Shown in pieces: positions 48,601-59,719 of a DNA stretch of 64,000 bases. The position numbers and the translations under genes were made by a program. How positions within the stretch are numbered: position 1 is the stretch's first letter; each line of letters starts with the position of its first letter. The notes beneath the pieces are model-generated. The model worked only from the letters and a program-made list of their open reading frames with translations, ran no database searches and was not told the DNA's origin. Source of the DNA: Prinsepia uniflora (lineage: Eukaryota > Streptophyta > Magnoliopsida > Rosales > Rosaceae); contig CM064872.1 in assembly GCA_032719365.1 (NCBI GenBank), positions 51,692,252-51,756,251 of the forward strand, written 5' to 3'.

Positions 48601-51600
48601 TTATCTAAGAAATTATATGCCAGTGAAGATACTGAACGCAAATAGGCCAGAAACAGTAAAGCAGGTTAGCTGATATATTAATATACACTTTCCATATGTT
48701 AACAAGCCAGATTTATTCAAAGCCATTTGCATACCTATGAGCAGCTAGAGGTTAAAGCAGGAGTAGAATATAATTGAAAAATAAACTAATGTGTGAAGAA
48801 AAATACTGTGTGACATGGTGAATTGAGGCATGATCTACCTTGATTATCAGTTTGATGCATCTATGATTGTTTGTTTGTTTTTTTTTTTATGTCAAATGGC
48901 GACGCAAAGTGATAATGAAGCCCCAAATAGCAGAAAAATAAGAGGATTACTTGAAAGTACAAATGTCAGCCAAAAAAAAGTAATCCTTCATTTTTCACCT
49001 TAGTATATGACAAAAGAACTTTGGAGAATTATCTAAGAAATTATATGCCAGTGAAGATACTGAACGCAAATAGGCCAGAAACAGTACAACAATGCATGTA
49101 ATCCTTCAAATTTCACCTCAGTATCAGGCAACAACTATGGAGAATTAGCTATGTTAAACATGTCAGTTAAGATACTGAAAGTGAAATGCACCAGAAACAT
49201 ACAAAGGAATGCAAAAGGATAATTTGAAGGACTAACTTTGGATTATTTGTATGCGTCTTTATACTTCTATAGAAGTGGGTTGTTGTAGGCTCCCATTGAA
49301 TTGTTTTATAGTTTTTTCTTCCACGTGAAAGAAATAAGTAGCTCTAAAATCCAAGTGGTTCATTCCACCTGGAAAATTTCCATTTATAAGATGATCATGT
49401 AAAGCATGCATGGACAAGAAGCATCTGAACTGAATCTAGCCCTTTGCTCCTCCCTCCCAAAATCCTGGCACACAAAAAAGGGGAGGGAATTCTTCTTTCT
49501 CCTATCGGTGGTGGATCCACTAAGACAAGAAGGGGTCAACTGTTGTTGCCGCTCAACCTCTTCCCATTAGATATGAGCTTGCAGTTCTATTTCCTAAGAC
49601 TTGCCCCAAAATGTCTGAAGAAATACCAAGGCAACTTTGCTAAGGAGAAGAATTGGAGAGCTTCATTTTGACTCAAGGTTTAACTTTCCTAGATCCGCCA
49701 CTTGAAAGTTCTATAGTTGTGTTTTATCATTTCATTGGCACACTCCATTATATACATTTATTACGAGTACGAACTGAAGAGGAAATCTAGTGGATTTAAG
49801 TTATAATGACAACTGAATTATGTTTTGCTGCAAGGTAATAAGTACAGGTTATGAAAGATTCAACCTCTCTTCAAAAATTTGGACCAGGGAAAATATTATG
49901 GAAGGTTGTGTTTGGATGAGAAACTTTTAAATACCAAGGATTTAGGCTATATTACTCAGGGATTGAAAAATCGGTGGAATCGACGATATATCGCTCGATA
50001 TATCGTCATTTCCGGCCGGCGAGAGGTAAGAAGGGGGTGAAGGTTGTTCTTCCCCCAATATCGGTAATATCGTCGAATATCGAACAATATCGACGATTTC
50101 GGTCGATATTCGCCGATATTACCGATATTGGTCACGAAATTGAGAAGAGGCCAGCGTGGAAGAGGCGAGGTTAAACGAATTGAGAAACAAAAATACCCAC
50201 AATCAATAAGAACAAAAAATTAAGCAGATCTGAAACAAAAAATTGTAAGCATAAAGTGAGAAATAAAAACCAGAAGAACTGATTTTGGTATAAGAAGGAA
50301 GGAAATGTTGTGAGAACCACGAACATGTCAAAAAACCACGGACTGATTTTCATCATATATTTATGATTCATCAAAGTCAAAACCTACCATCGTCTTCATC
50401 CTGCCTTCTCTCACACTCGAAATTGCGAATAATCCCCGTCGGCCGTCCATCGCCGCTCGCCTCCTTCACGGCTTCGCCTCCCAATCGGACTCGCCTACCA
50501 TTCGAACTCGTCTCCATCGCCTGATTTGAATCGATCGCCTCCATCAGTTATATTTCTGGCTCGATTGACCAGGGAGAGGAAATATGTGGAGCCGGAATAG
50601 AGGAGATACCAGGGAGAGAAGAAGAGAATCGAGATTTGGGAGAGAACTAATTTCTCATTCTGGCCTCTTCGATCTGTTTGGAATTCAGGAGAGAGTAAGA
50701 GAATTCAAAAAAAAAACAAGATAAGGGAGAGAAAAAGATATGAGGGAGATGTGGGGTAGCAATGAGGGAGAGAATTCAGACACTCAGACGTGTGGTACTG
50801 ATTGGGTTTGGGTTTGTTTAGGTGTTCTGTTTGTTTGCGTTTTTTTATTATTATTATTATTTTGTAGATATCGTGTTTGTTTGGGTTTGGGTCTTTTAAG
50901 GGTTGAGTTTGTAATTATATTGGGTTTGTATTTGGAGAGAAATTGGGTTTGGGATTAAGTTTCTTTAGTCTTTAATTTATTAGGTAATTCATATATTCCT
51001 TAATTATGAATGTATGTTTTAATATGAATATGGGGTAATTCATATATTTGGTAATATTTGTTTTAATTTATAATATATGTTTTATTTTAGAATATATATT
51101 AAAATTATGAATATATGTGTACAATATTTTTAATGCAATATTATCAATGAAATTATATTTTAATTTAAGTTTATCTTTAAAATTTTATACTGTTAGTGAT
51201 CGGCAGATCTATATTCTATCATATGATTCATCATGAATTTATCATATCAAAGTCATTTTATAGTTTTTATTAGTCATATATAACCATTAGTGGGTACTTA
51301 AGTGTTTGCCAAAGTTTCATTCCAAATTTCCGTCATTTGGACCCAATTTCCGTCATTTTTGTTGACCGTAAACGATATCGATATCGATGTCGATATTTGG
51401 GGCGAAATATCCGTAAATTCGGCAAGCGATATATCCGTCGATATCGATATTTTCATCCTTGATATTACTAAGAAATGCAATAAAAATATAGGGATTTGTA
51501 TGAAGCCACATGAGCGTAACAAAAGCACTCGACAAATTTCCAAATTAACTTGCGAAAAGTCCTGACAGGCTTTCAATGCCTGGGGTGTCCATTCTAGTAA

Positions 51601-52444
51601 CTCCCTACATGTACATTGCATGTAGTAATTCTTCAATCCGTCAATCTAATATATTGTCGTGCATTCCTAGTTAGTTGCTAAGCAGTTACTTATAATTCAC
51701 TTTATTTAGTTCTTCTAGCCCATTTCTTAGGTAATATAACCTTGGTACTTGGAACTTCCTGATCCAAACATAGCCTAAAGGTTCTCAATTGCACTGTAAA
51801 CTGCCCAAAAAAATTTCTTTAATATGTTGTATTTATTATTAACTGCATTTTTCCTAGATCTACAACTTGTACAATTCCTTGAAGCTGAAATCTTCAAAAA
51901 CTAAGGACTAAAAATGTCTGGCTTCACTAAAAAGCACAAAGGAAAAGAAATATAATACCTGAGGCGGAGGTGTAGTAGTCTCAAAGAATAAAGCATCAGG
52001 CTTGTCAGCAAGAACAGATGATTTAGTCCACAAACAGCTCATTCCACATGGGCAGGAATACAAATTATCCAAATTATCAGGAATCCAAGTCCACCCTTTG
52101 ACCAAGACGCTAATATGCTCCATCTTTGGCTCCCTGCACTCAGATTCAACACCAACTTGTTGCAAAGAAGAAGACCCAGAGGCAGACCCATTTTGGAACA
52201 AGAGCATCTGATGCTTCTCTCTGAAATGAGGACAGCCCACTTGAGAGTCCCATTTCCTCAAAGCATAGATCAAATCCGTGAATGGGTCTGGTGTGGATTT
52301 GGTGAGAGAGAGGGTGGGATCGTTGAGGGGTTTGATTGAGGTTGAGACAGAAGGGAATTCGAGGAAGCTACAGAAGAGGAGGATCAAGAATGCGCCTCCC
52401 AACATGAAGGCGATGCTGCAGGAGTTGAAGGGCTTTAATTGCAT
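45617..52444 (-). CDS. FUT13: Alpha-1,4-fucosyltransferase (Lewis-a type, GT10), FUT13
   Basis: This Golgi enzyme transfers fucose from GDP-fucose to the GlcNAc of terminal Gal-beta-1,3-GlcNAc on complex N-glycans, making the Lewis-a epitope. Three exons are read on the minus strand: 52,444-51,959, 46,467-46,294 and 46,183-45,617, all GT/AG, joining to 408 residues in one frame. The ATG has a good context (CCACCATGC). Residues about 10-30 (SIAFMLGGAFLILLFCSFLE) form a type II signal anchor, followed by a stem. The N-terminal GT10 part has VLVKGWTWIPDNL and CGMSCLWTKSSVLAD. Donor-binding motifs are FVLAIEN (294-300) and YVTEKLFYALDSGSVPIYFG (from residue 306). A CxxC (LPCRLCE) lies near the C terminus. 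It resembles Arabidopsis FUT13 (FucTC) more than FUT11/12. Intron 1 is 5.5 kb and full of insertions; intron 2 is 110 bp. Confidence 0.93.
47738..48030 (-). mobile_element. LTR end with initiator-Met primer site, in FUT13 intron 1
   Basis: The plus-strand GCTCTGATACCA at 47,738-47,749 is the complement of the usual tRNA-iMet primer site. It is followed by 'aaaaaggtattgaaatactt' and 'gtgtattttatt', which in reverse reads like the end of a Copia-type LTR. The LTR appears to reach about 48,030. No coding remnant was recognised around it (47,030-47,740), so it is a fragment. Confidence 0.55.
48233..49086. repeat. Tandem duplication, two units of about 430 bp, in FUT13 intron 1
   Basis: The units 48,233-48,664 and 48,665-49,086 both begin 'gttagctgatatattaata' and end 'aataggccagaaacagta'. 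They are nearly identical apart from a few substitutions and small indels at the poly-T run and near 'aaaaaaagtaa'. The source sequence is not recognised. An open frame in unit 1 (48,464-48,673) does not survive in unit 2 and is not taken as coding. Confidence 0.85.
49957..51461. mobile_element. Non-autonomous hAT-type element, 1,505 bp, TSD ATATTACT
   Basis: The ends are inverted: CAGGGATTGAAAAATCG on the left and CAAGGATGAAAATATCG (complement) on the right, followed on both sides by 'atcgacg(g)atatatcgct'. An 8 bp duplication ATATTACT lies at 49,949-49,956 and 51,462-51,469. A CAGGG-like start plus an 8 bp duplication is typical of hAT transposons. Subterminal regions (49,978-50,135 and 51,366-51,455) are packed with CGATAT-type motifs. 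No transposase is present. The centre holds a GC-richer, gene-like patch at 50,390-50,540 and an AT-rich remainder. Confidence 0.82.
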
Positions 52445-52949
52445 GGTGGGATGGGAATGGAACGACCAATTCAGTAGTTGCTTCTCTCTCTCTCTCTCTC
52501 TCCTGGGAAGAGAGGGAGAAGAGTCAATTCATCTGACGCAGCAGTAACCAAACTACAAAGGCTTCTTGACTCTTGACCAAGGCAGGAGGGCCTTTCACCC
52601 TGTGGTAATTGGTAGGTCGAACTAACGGGCTCGGCTCACCTCATTAAGGCCTTATATACTGGGCCTGATCTCGCACTAGTCCACAAAATTTGAGAATAGT
52701 AAGACTCATTATTTATTTATTTATTTTAGTTTTTATTTTTGGTAGTGGACTACATATTTTTTTTTGACAAAACTAGTGTGCTACGTCAACTCGACACTTA
52801 CTAAACTGTATAAGTGAAACAATGGAAGTGGGGATATTATTGCTATTGAAAGGAGTGGCATGGTAGTCCTACTTTGCCGAGTTACCCAAGCTGAAAATGA
52901 AATCTTGACATATTATCATACTAGATTTAACTAGGCTAAATTAATGTAT
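52445..52949. promoter_or_regulatory. FUT13 upstream region
   Basis: This is a short leader with a (CT)n run at 52,483-52,502 just upstream of the ATG, then AT-rich sequence. No defined TATA box or other element could be assigned. A retrotransposon remnant begins within about 500 bp, so the promoter space may be small. Confidence 0.35.
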
Positions 52950-55900
52950 CCTAACCTATATGCTAATATTATAGAAATAATAATGTACAAGTAAGGATGT
53001 CGAACTACAAAGACTGATTAAACTTCGCAATTACCTCAAATTAATCCTATAATGACTCAATTAAGTAGTGAACTAAAATGCTGAAAAGAAAACAAATTTG
53101 AGTTTTGAATTGTGATATGTAAGAACTTAAATTAAAACTAAAGGTGCATTTAAATGAAAGATAGATTAAGGTAAAAATTGAGAAAAAAAAATGGAGATGA
53201 GACCTAGGGTCTTGATTTCAGGTAGACCACGACACGTGGAACACTATCTAGTCATTCTAATTGTAATTTCAATATGACATGTACATTAGATTACTCCTAG
53301 AAGGCTTCTATGTATGAGAAAACGCCTAAAAGTGACCAAATACATTTAGTAGCATGGGATGTTCTCACTAACCCTATTCTTTCATTCATAGATCAATTAA
53401 CTTAGGCATGGCATGTGCTCTAAGTTTAACTGGACATGGGAATCCTAATCGTGATTAAACACTAGAACCACAAATGAATCAGTAATTGTAATGATTGAAA
53501 CAGAGATGTGTTTGAAATAAACTGAATACTTTAATCATAACATATAATTGAGTTTATATTGTTACACTAAGAACCCTTTACACATGTATCTAATCAACAA
53601 AAAAACATTAATTACAGAAATATGTGCAGAAAACTCTTAGTAGAAGTCACCCTTGAAGTATTCTTCTTCTCTAGATCCGAAATGAGGTTTTTCTTCAAAA
53701 CAACAAAGATGGTGGATGATGAATTTGATGAAGGAATTTGGGGATTTTGTGATGGATCTTGCATGTAGATGAGGAAAGGGATAAAAAGGGTCGGAAGAGA
53801 GGTAATGATGAAGGAAGGGGAATGAGGATATGAGTTTTTCATTTTGGGGGTTTTTTTTTTCTGACTTGAAGAGAATGGAAGGAGGAGTTTGGAGGCTAGA
53901 TCTGATTTTCTTTGTTATGTGGAGGTTGGGGTTGATTTTAAGAGCTAAGAGGGCTTTATATAAGTAAAAAAAAAAAATTATGGGGTAAATCTAGAACGAA
54001 TAGTAAATTTGACTGTTCACATATACAGTACCATGTGAATTGTATTCATGAATAGTGAAAACTAAAATCCTTGCTCTCCAAGTTATTTTTCCTTGCTCCT
54101 CAAGTAAGCCCATCCAACTCCAAATTACTTCATTTTTTTCGCCAAAACCTTTTTAATTTAATGGGCTATCCGATCATGTACCATCTTCACAAAAAATATT
54201 ATTTTCTCTTATATGATGAAAAATATGAGTGCTAAACCATAGGTAAAAAGATATGACAAAATGTATAAAGTATGACTTAACAAATACCTCTAATTTTATC
54301 ATTCGCTAGTCCTCAAGCAAACAAACTACAAGATCAAACAAAATAAAAATAAAGACTCGATCTTACTTAGATAGGACATTTAAGCCCATAGGTTTCCCTA
54401 ATAGAAGAAGTCGTGTCTTCTGAGGATTTAACAAAGGCAACACCCACAAATACCATCTAGACTCTATTGAAAACATGGGGTTTGAGCATAATGGAAACAA
54501 AGTAATATGAACCAAGAAAACTTTAGTCTTACATTCACCATTTTGAATTCACCATGTTCAACAACTAAATTAGTGTGAAAGTGAACACATATCTCCTAGT
54601 TTCATGGCTTCATGGCTTCATGGATATCAATCCCAAATGCAAAGATAGAATTCGTCTAAATTATTAGTCTCACAGATTCACTCAATCACTCGGAACCTAA
54701 GGTTTAATTTCTCATCACGTATATATGAGTAAAAATTATGCAAATTGAAATAAAATACTCTCACATATGTAGTTTAACAAAAAAGTGGTATAATTTCAGG
54801 TTAGATCTCATGAAAGAATTGAAAACAAAGAATGAGAGAGAGCACCTACCTAATATCATTCATGTTATTGCCCAAATGATCAATATTATTTTGTGTGGGT
54901 TGTAATGGGTTTGGTTGAGGGAAAAATGAAAGAAGGATACGAATAACAAGGAACTTAGAATCATACTAAGGGACTTTCGAAAAATTACATGGCAAGGCTT
55001 AATGTCATTTCCATCTGATGCTCTCTCTGTGTTAAATGGAATGGACTTACCCTTGATGCACTTTGCTCAGATCATACTTGAACTTCTTCTTCTTTTTTTC
55101 TTCCATTTTTTTACATAAGATTTGCTTCATTTATTTATTTTTCTTTTCTTTTAATTTGAGTTTCTTTTGAAATTGTCCATAACTTTTTTTATCCATTCGT
55201 TAACATTTCTCCTTGCTTTAGATTTTTTATTTCAATAACCTTTGCATATTCTAAGCTACAAGTATGGTCACAAATAGGTTAGGTATCTCAAAGTGAGATA
55301 CAAAAGGAAGGTGTGATGTAGGTTATGAAAGAAATGGCTACAAGTGTTTGGCTTCCAAATTGGATAATGGAGCACACAAATGTAGCATTTAGAGAAAGGC
55401 GTTTCGGAGGTTATGCATACAATGCCTAGTATCACTTCAAGAGGGCTACTCCATGAATGAAAGGCATGTGATATTTGAAATGATGACAAATTCTTAGTAA
55501 TCAAGTAAAAACGATAATGAGATCAGATTAGAGTGAATTAGAAAGTAAAAATTGGAGTAGAAACACTTTAAACCCTCTCAAGAAAGTAAGTTGGCTCAGT
55601 ACATCACAAGAGCCGTCTCCACTATTCATTTTCATTTTCATTTGTTTGATCAAGTACTTATTCACCATAATTCTAAGAGTACAAGGTTAGAATTCACAAC
55701 TAAACAGATGATTGTTCAAGGGCTACTTCTAAATGACAATTGTATGCTTTAGTTTACATAGAGATTCCATTACAATGTTTCAAAAATGATCTAAAAAACA
55801 GACTCTAAAACGCACAAAATTTTCAACTCCCCACCCCAAACCAAAACAAAACATTGCTCTCAATGTATGAAAAAAAGGACAGAATACATGTAATGCGAAG

Positions 55901-56837
55901 ATAGTATAAAGGAAGAGAATGAAAATGAAAATGTAGCAACTAAGTTAAAGAGTTAGAAAGATAAAACATGGTTGGGTTACGTACCAATAAGCACTGAATT
56001 TAACGTCTAGGCAAGACGTGGTAGCAAATGGAATTAATGAAATGTAAAAGTGTCCACCGTATTAGGTATGAGAACATCCATATCAGCCATCAAATATAGC
56101 TTCAATATATGGCCATTCACTTTGAAAATGTTCCCATTTTTTAGATTCATTACTTCAATAGCTCCATAAGGATACACTTTGATTAATTTGAAAGGTTCAA
56201 CCCATCTTGACTTAAGTTTACCTGGAAAGAACGTGTGTCATATAATAAAACCTTTTGATCAAGGAAGAATACGTTTCTAGAGATAGCTTGATCATGGTAA
56301 GGTTTGGTCCTCTTTTTGTAAATCTTTGCACTTTCCGAAGCCTTATTCCTTAGCTCCTCTAGTTCATTAAATTGAAGATTTCTTAACATTCTAGCTTTTG
56401 TGAAATTGAGGTTTAGCTTATGGATTTCCCAAAAAGCATAATGCTCTAACTCCGTTGGCAAAAATAATCCTATAAGGGCTCATGTCGATATGAGTCTTTT
56501 AAGCTGTTCTATAGGCCTAAAGAGCATCACTTAACTTCACAAACTAGTCCTTTCTTAGATAATTCATAGTCTTCATTAGAATATCCTTGACCTCCCTAAT
56601 ACTTATCTCTATGTGGTCGAAAGTTTGGGGATGATATGGTGCACTCGCTCTATGTATGATGCTATATTTCATCATCAAGGCTTCAAATGGCTTGTTGCAA
56701 AAGTGAGTGCCACCATCATTGATGGTAGCTCTTGGTATTCCAAATCATGAGATAACGATATCCTTGAGGAAACTAATTACCACTCTATGATTATTGGTCC
56801 TAGATGCAATGGATTCCACCCATTTAGATAACTAATC
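52950..56837 (-). mobile_element. Athila-like Ty3 retrotransposon remnant
   Basis: On the minus strand the order is: degenerate integrase (56,837-56,183), an internal region, 'gttgggaggcaacc'-like traces near 56,000, a TGAGAGCAATGTTTTG phrase (complement near 55,850), a region rich in C on the plus strand near 55,832, then an LTR ending near 54,282 (plus-strand 'gacttaaca' then 'aatacctctaa', parallel to the LARD LTR border). The LTR start near 52,950 is uncertain. The element is truncated at 56,837 by the next insertion. No full open frame remains. Confidence 0.65.
56183..56837 (-). pseudogene. Integrase / pol C-terminal fragment of the Athila-like element
   Basis: Minus-strand translation gives KWVESIASRTNNHRVVISFL, a stop, then FGIPRATINDGGTHFCNKPF, then ASAPYHPQTFDHIEISIREV. 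This is the integrase core with the second Asp (INDGG) and the Glu (IEISIREV) of the DDE triad. After a short degenerate gap comes LEHYAFWEIHKLNLNFTKAR and NELEELRNKASESAKIYKKR, the post-integrase part of pol. One internal stop and a frame break show it is dead. The first Asp of the triad is lost because the next LTR begins at 56,838. Confidence 0.82.
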
Positions 56838-59719
56838 TGACACGACCTACACCCAATCCCCCGGGATTAAGGGATAAGTTATGCTCCCATCTAACCCACG
56901 TGCGACACGAAGGCTAAACACCCGTTCAACCCCCGTGGAACACGCAAGCCAGACAAGGGATACCCAGTTCTACGTACCAAAAACTACTTGAGAGTTAATC
57001 AGAGTTCGCAGCATAACTGTGGATCACGTGTGTGATGTCTCCGTCTTACTAACAACAGCCTGCACCGCATCAGCCTGTAGGGTATCGAAAAACATAAAAG
57101 ACTATGAGTGGACAAAAATAAATAATAAGTTTATAAACAATTTATAAGAAAAGACATTTATACCCTCCATTTAAAAACCAATGCATGCATATAAAACCCA
57201 TTTCATATTCATGCTAATATAACTATTTATGAAACTAAAAGCCAGAAATCATTTCCTTTTCTCAAATCTCGGGCCTCAGCCCAAACCATCTGGAAACCAT
57301 TTGAAAACCTTTATTATTGAAAACCATCAGGTCATCACAAAAATCAAAACATATTTGAAAACATTTTTGAAACCCATTTAAATCAATCGAACCTGCTAGA
57401 TCTATCCGAGTCTTTAAACTCAATATCAATATGAGTCCTTACACTCAATCCAGGCCTCAATATAATCCGAGTCATTAAACTCTCGAGTATAAACTCCCAA
57501 GTCTTTAAACTCAATTCGAGTCTTTAAACCCAATCACATATCCGGGCCCACCCTCGTTACATATCATATCCGGGTCTTTAAACCCAATACCAGATCCAGC
57601 AAATCCAATTAAAAACCATTTTATCAAATCCATAATCCATTTCCAAATCAGAATCCGAAATCATCATTTCGAAGCCAAGTCTGCATCCGGAATCATCATT
57701 CCGAGTCCAAATCCAGATATCCACTTTTCAAGTTCCAAAACCGAATCCCGAATCATATTTCCGAAATCCAATTCCAAAACCAAAATCACATTTTAAAATC
57801 CATTACAATCATCGAAATCAAATCATATTTCAAATTCCAAAATCAATAGTATCGAAACCTTTATCAAATCACAGTATAAAACCATAATCTCGTAAAATGT
57901 GCAATTATGTAAATATCTCGAAATACGTGCAAAACCGTAAATCATAGATATCATAATCATAAACATAGAAATCACATATAGAAAACATATAAAAACATTT
58001 ATGCATGAATCATAAGTTAGAAAGAAAAGTCCACTCACAGACCATTCGCGTCGCCGCCTCGATACGCGTGCAATTACGCTTTCCCGGCTAATCCCCTATC
58101 ATCGGCTTTCCCGAACCTGTCCAAATCCCATAAGAAGGTCACTAACTACTTCATAAAGCTTGTACTAAAGCCAGGTAATTTTCCCGAATTTTTAACTATT
58201 TTAACCTAGCCTTTAAACCTTCGGACATCCTGAATCCTATCGAAACGATGTCTGATCGACTCGAAACTATTCCCAAAATGTTCGTTACATTGAATACTTT
58301 AAAATTAGTGTTGAAAACTTCCCTAAAAGAAGCCCCACGCACCCTCACGCGTCGCCCAAAGTGGCTGCGCGTGGGCCTCACCCGTCTTACTGTTCATCAT
58401 CGTCAACCTCCAACCAGACCGGTTCAGACCGGTCTAGACTGGCCCGATCCAACTGAACCGGTGAGGGTGGTTCAATGCTATAAATCGTCCAATTTTAACC
58501 CGTTTTCAGTCCTAGTTCCACCATTAGTTCCTTCCTTCCATTTCCAATCCTTTAGCATGATTAAAACATGAAATTTAAGTCTAGACATTACCTTCCAACC
58601 CAATGATCAAAACTTCGAACTGCCTTCCTTGTGTTCTCGAGACTCCAGCCACTGTTGGCCTTGATTCCAAGCCCAAACATCTCCTGGAAACCTCCAAAAC
58701 ACATTCTCAAGGTCATTATTGATTAACAAGCAGGAAACCATAACTTGCCATTTTTGAAATCCAAAACTCACCGTACGCGGTTCCACGACCACCGTCCACG
58801 ACAAGCCTCCCTTCCTAGCTCATCAGATCCTTATCACCTTCAGAATCATCGTCCAATACCGTTAGTAGTAGCCTAAACTAAAATCCCATTTTCAAATTCA
58901 AGAATAGGGCTCACGGTCCTCACCTCCTTTCTACCACCACCGTGCACGAGGACCCTTTGTAAAAGCACCACCACACTCCTCATCGTCTGTTCTCTCATTT
59001 TCATTTGCACCTTACAGGCATTTGATGAGATTTCAGGGAGATTTAAGGTTCACGATCACTCAGTCCTCTGTTTTCCTCTCCATCATCGTGCTAAACCATT
59101 TAAACAATTGTAAGTGAGGTGGTTAACGATGTTCTACAAGTATCTAGAGAAGAACATGTGTCCAAAATCTAGTGGACACAAGATCCAAAGCAGCCAAGTG
59201 TCCCAATTTCACTGGGCACAGATCCCTAGGTCATCCAATGACCAAAATGCCCTTAGTGCACAAATTACCATTTTGCCCCTCGCACGTTTAGACCAAAATC
59301 CGAACCATCCGAAGTCCGATGACAGCGTGTCGCCTGTCGTTGTACTCAGGGAATCGAGACCTACCTAACGATCCTTGAAATATGTGAAAGATACCTGTCG
59401 TATGAAAAGTCAACAATTTGCCCCTTTGCAACCAAATTACCAAAATACCCCTAAACTTTTGAACCTCATAACTTCTTCCTCAAATGTTGAAATCGGACGT
59501 GCCACATGTCTATGACCTCATGACGTCTCGAACTACGTCACAGTCATCGTCCCACGCTCAATTGACTATCCGAATCAAAAGTCAACATTTCGCCCATTCT
59601 AGGGGCAAATTCGTCATTTCGCACTGTCCGTCCGAAATCAAGCAACTAATCATCGATTAACTTCACTAATCTGTCATTAATCACTAAACTAATCCCGAAC
59701 TCATGGACGGGTCGTTACA
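56838..59719 (-). repeat. 3' LTR of the element (minus orientation)
   Basis: 2,882 bp. In the minus direction it starts TGTAACGACCCGTCC and ends GGTCGTGTCA. It contains the GAGTTTAAAGACTCG array in reverse (57,405-57,600) and ATGCATGCAT near 57,182. It lacks the CACGTG/TGACGTCA cluster of other copies. Confidence 0.88.

Noticed and set aside
52483..52502. (CT)n run near the FUT13 start as a regulatory element
   Set aside because: CT runs are common in plant leaders. No evidence beyond composition.
57823..58038. Minus-strand membrane-like 71-residue frame
   Set aside because: It is an LTR sequence also present in sister LTRs at 12,700 and 31,650 with broken frames; not conserved as protein.
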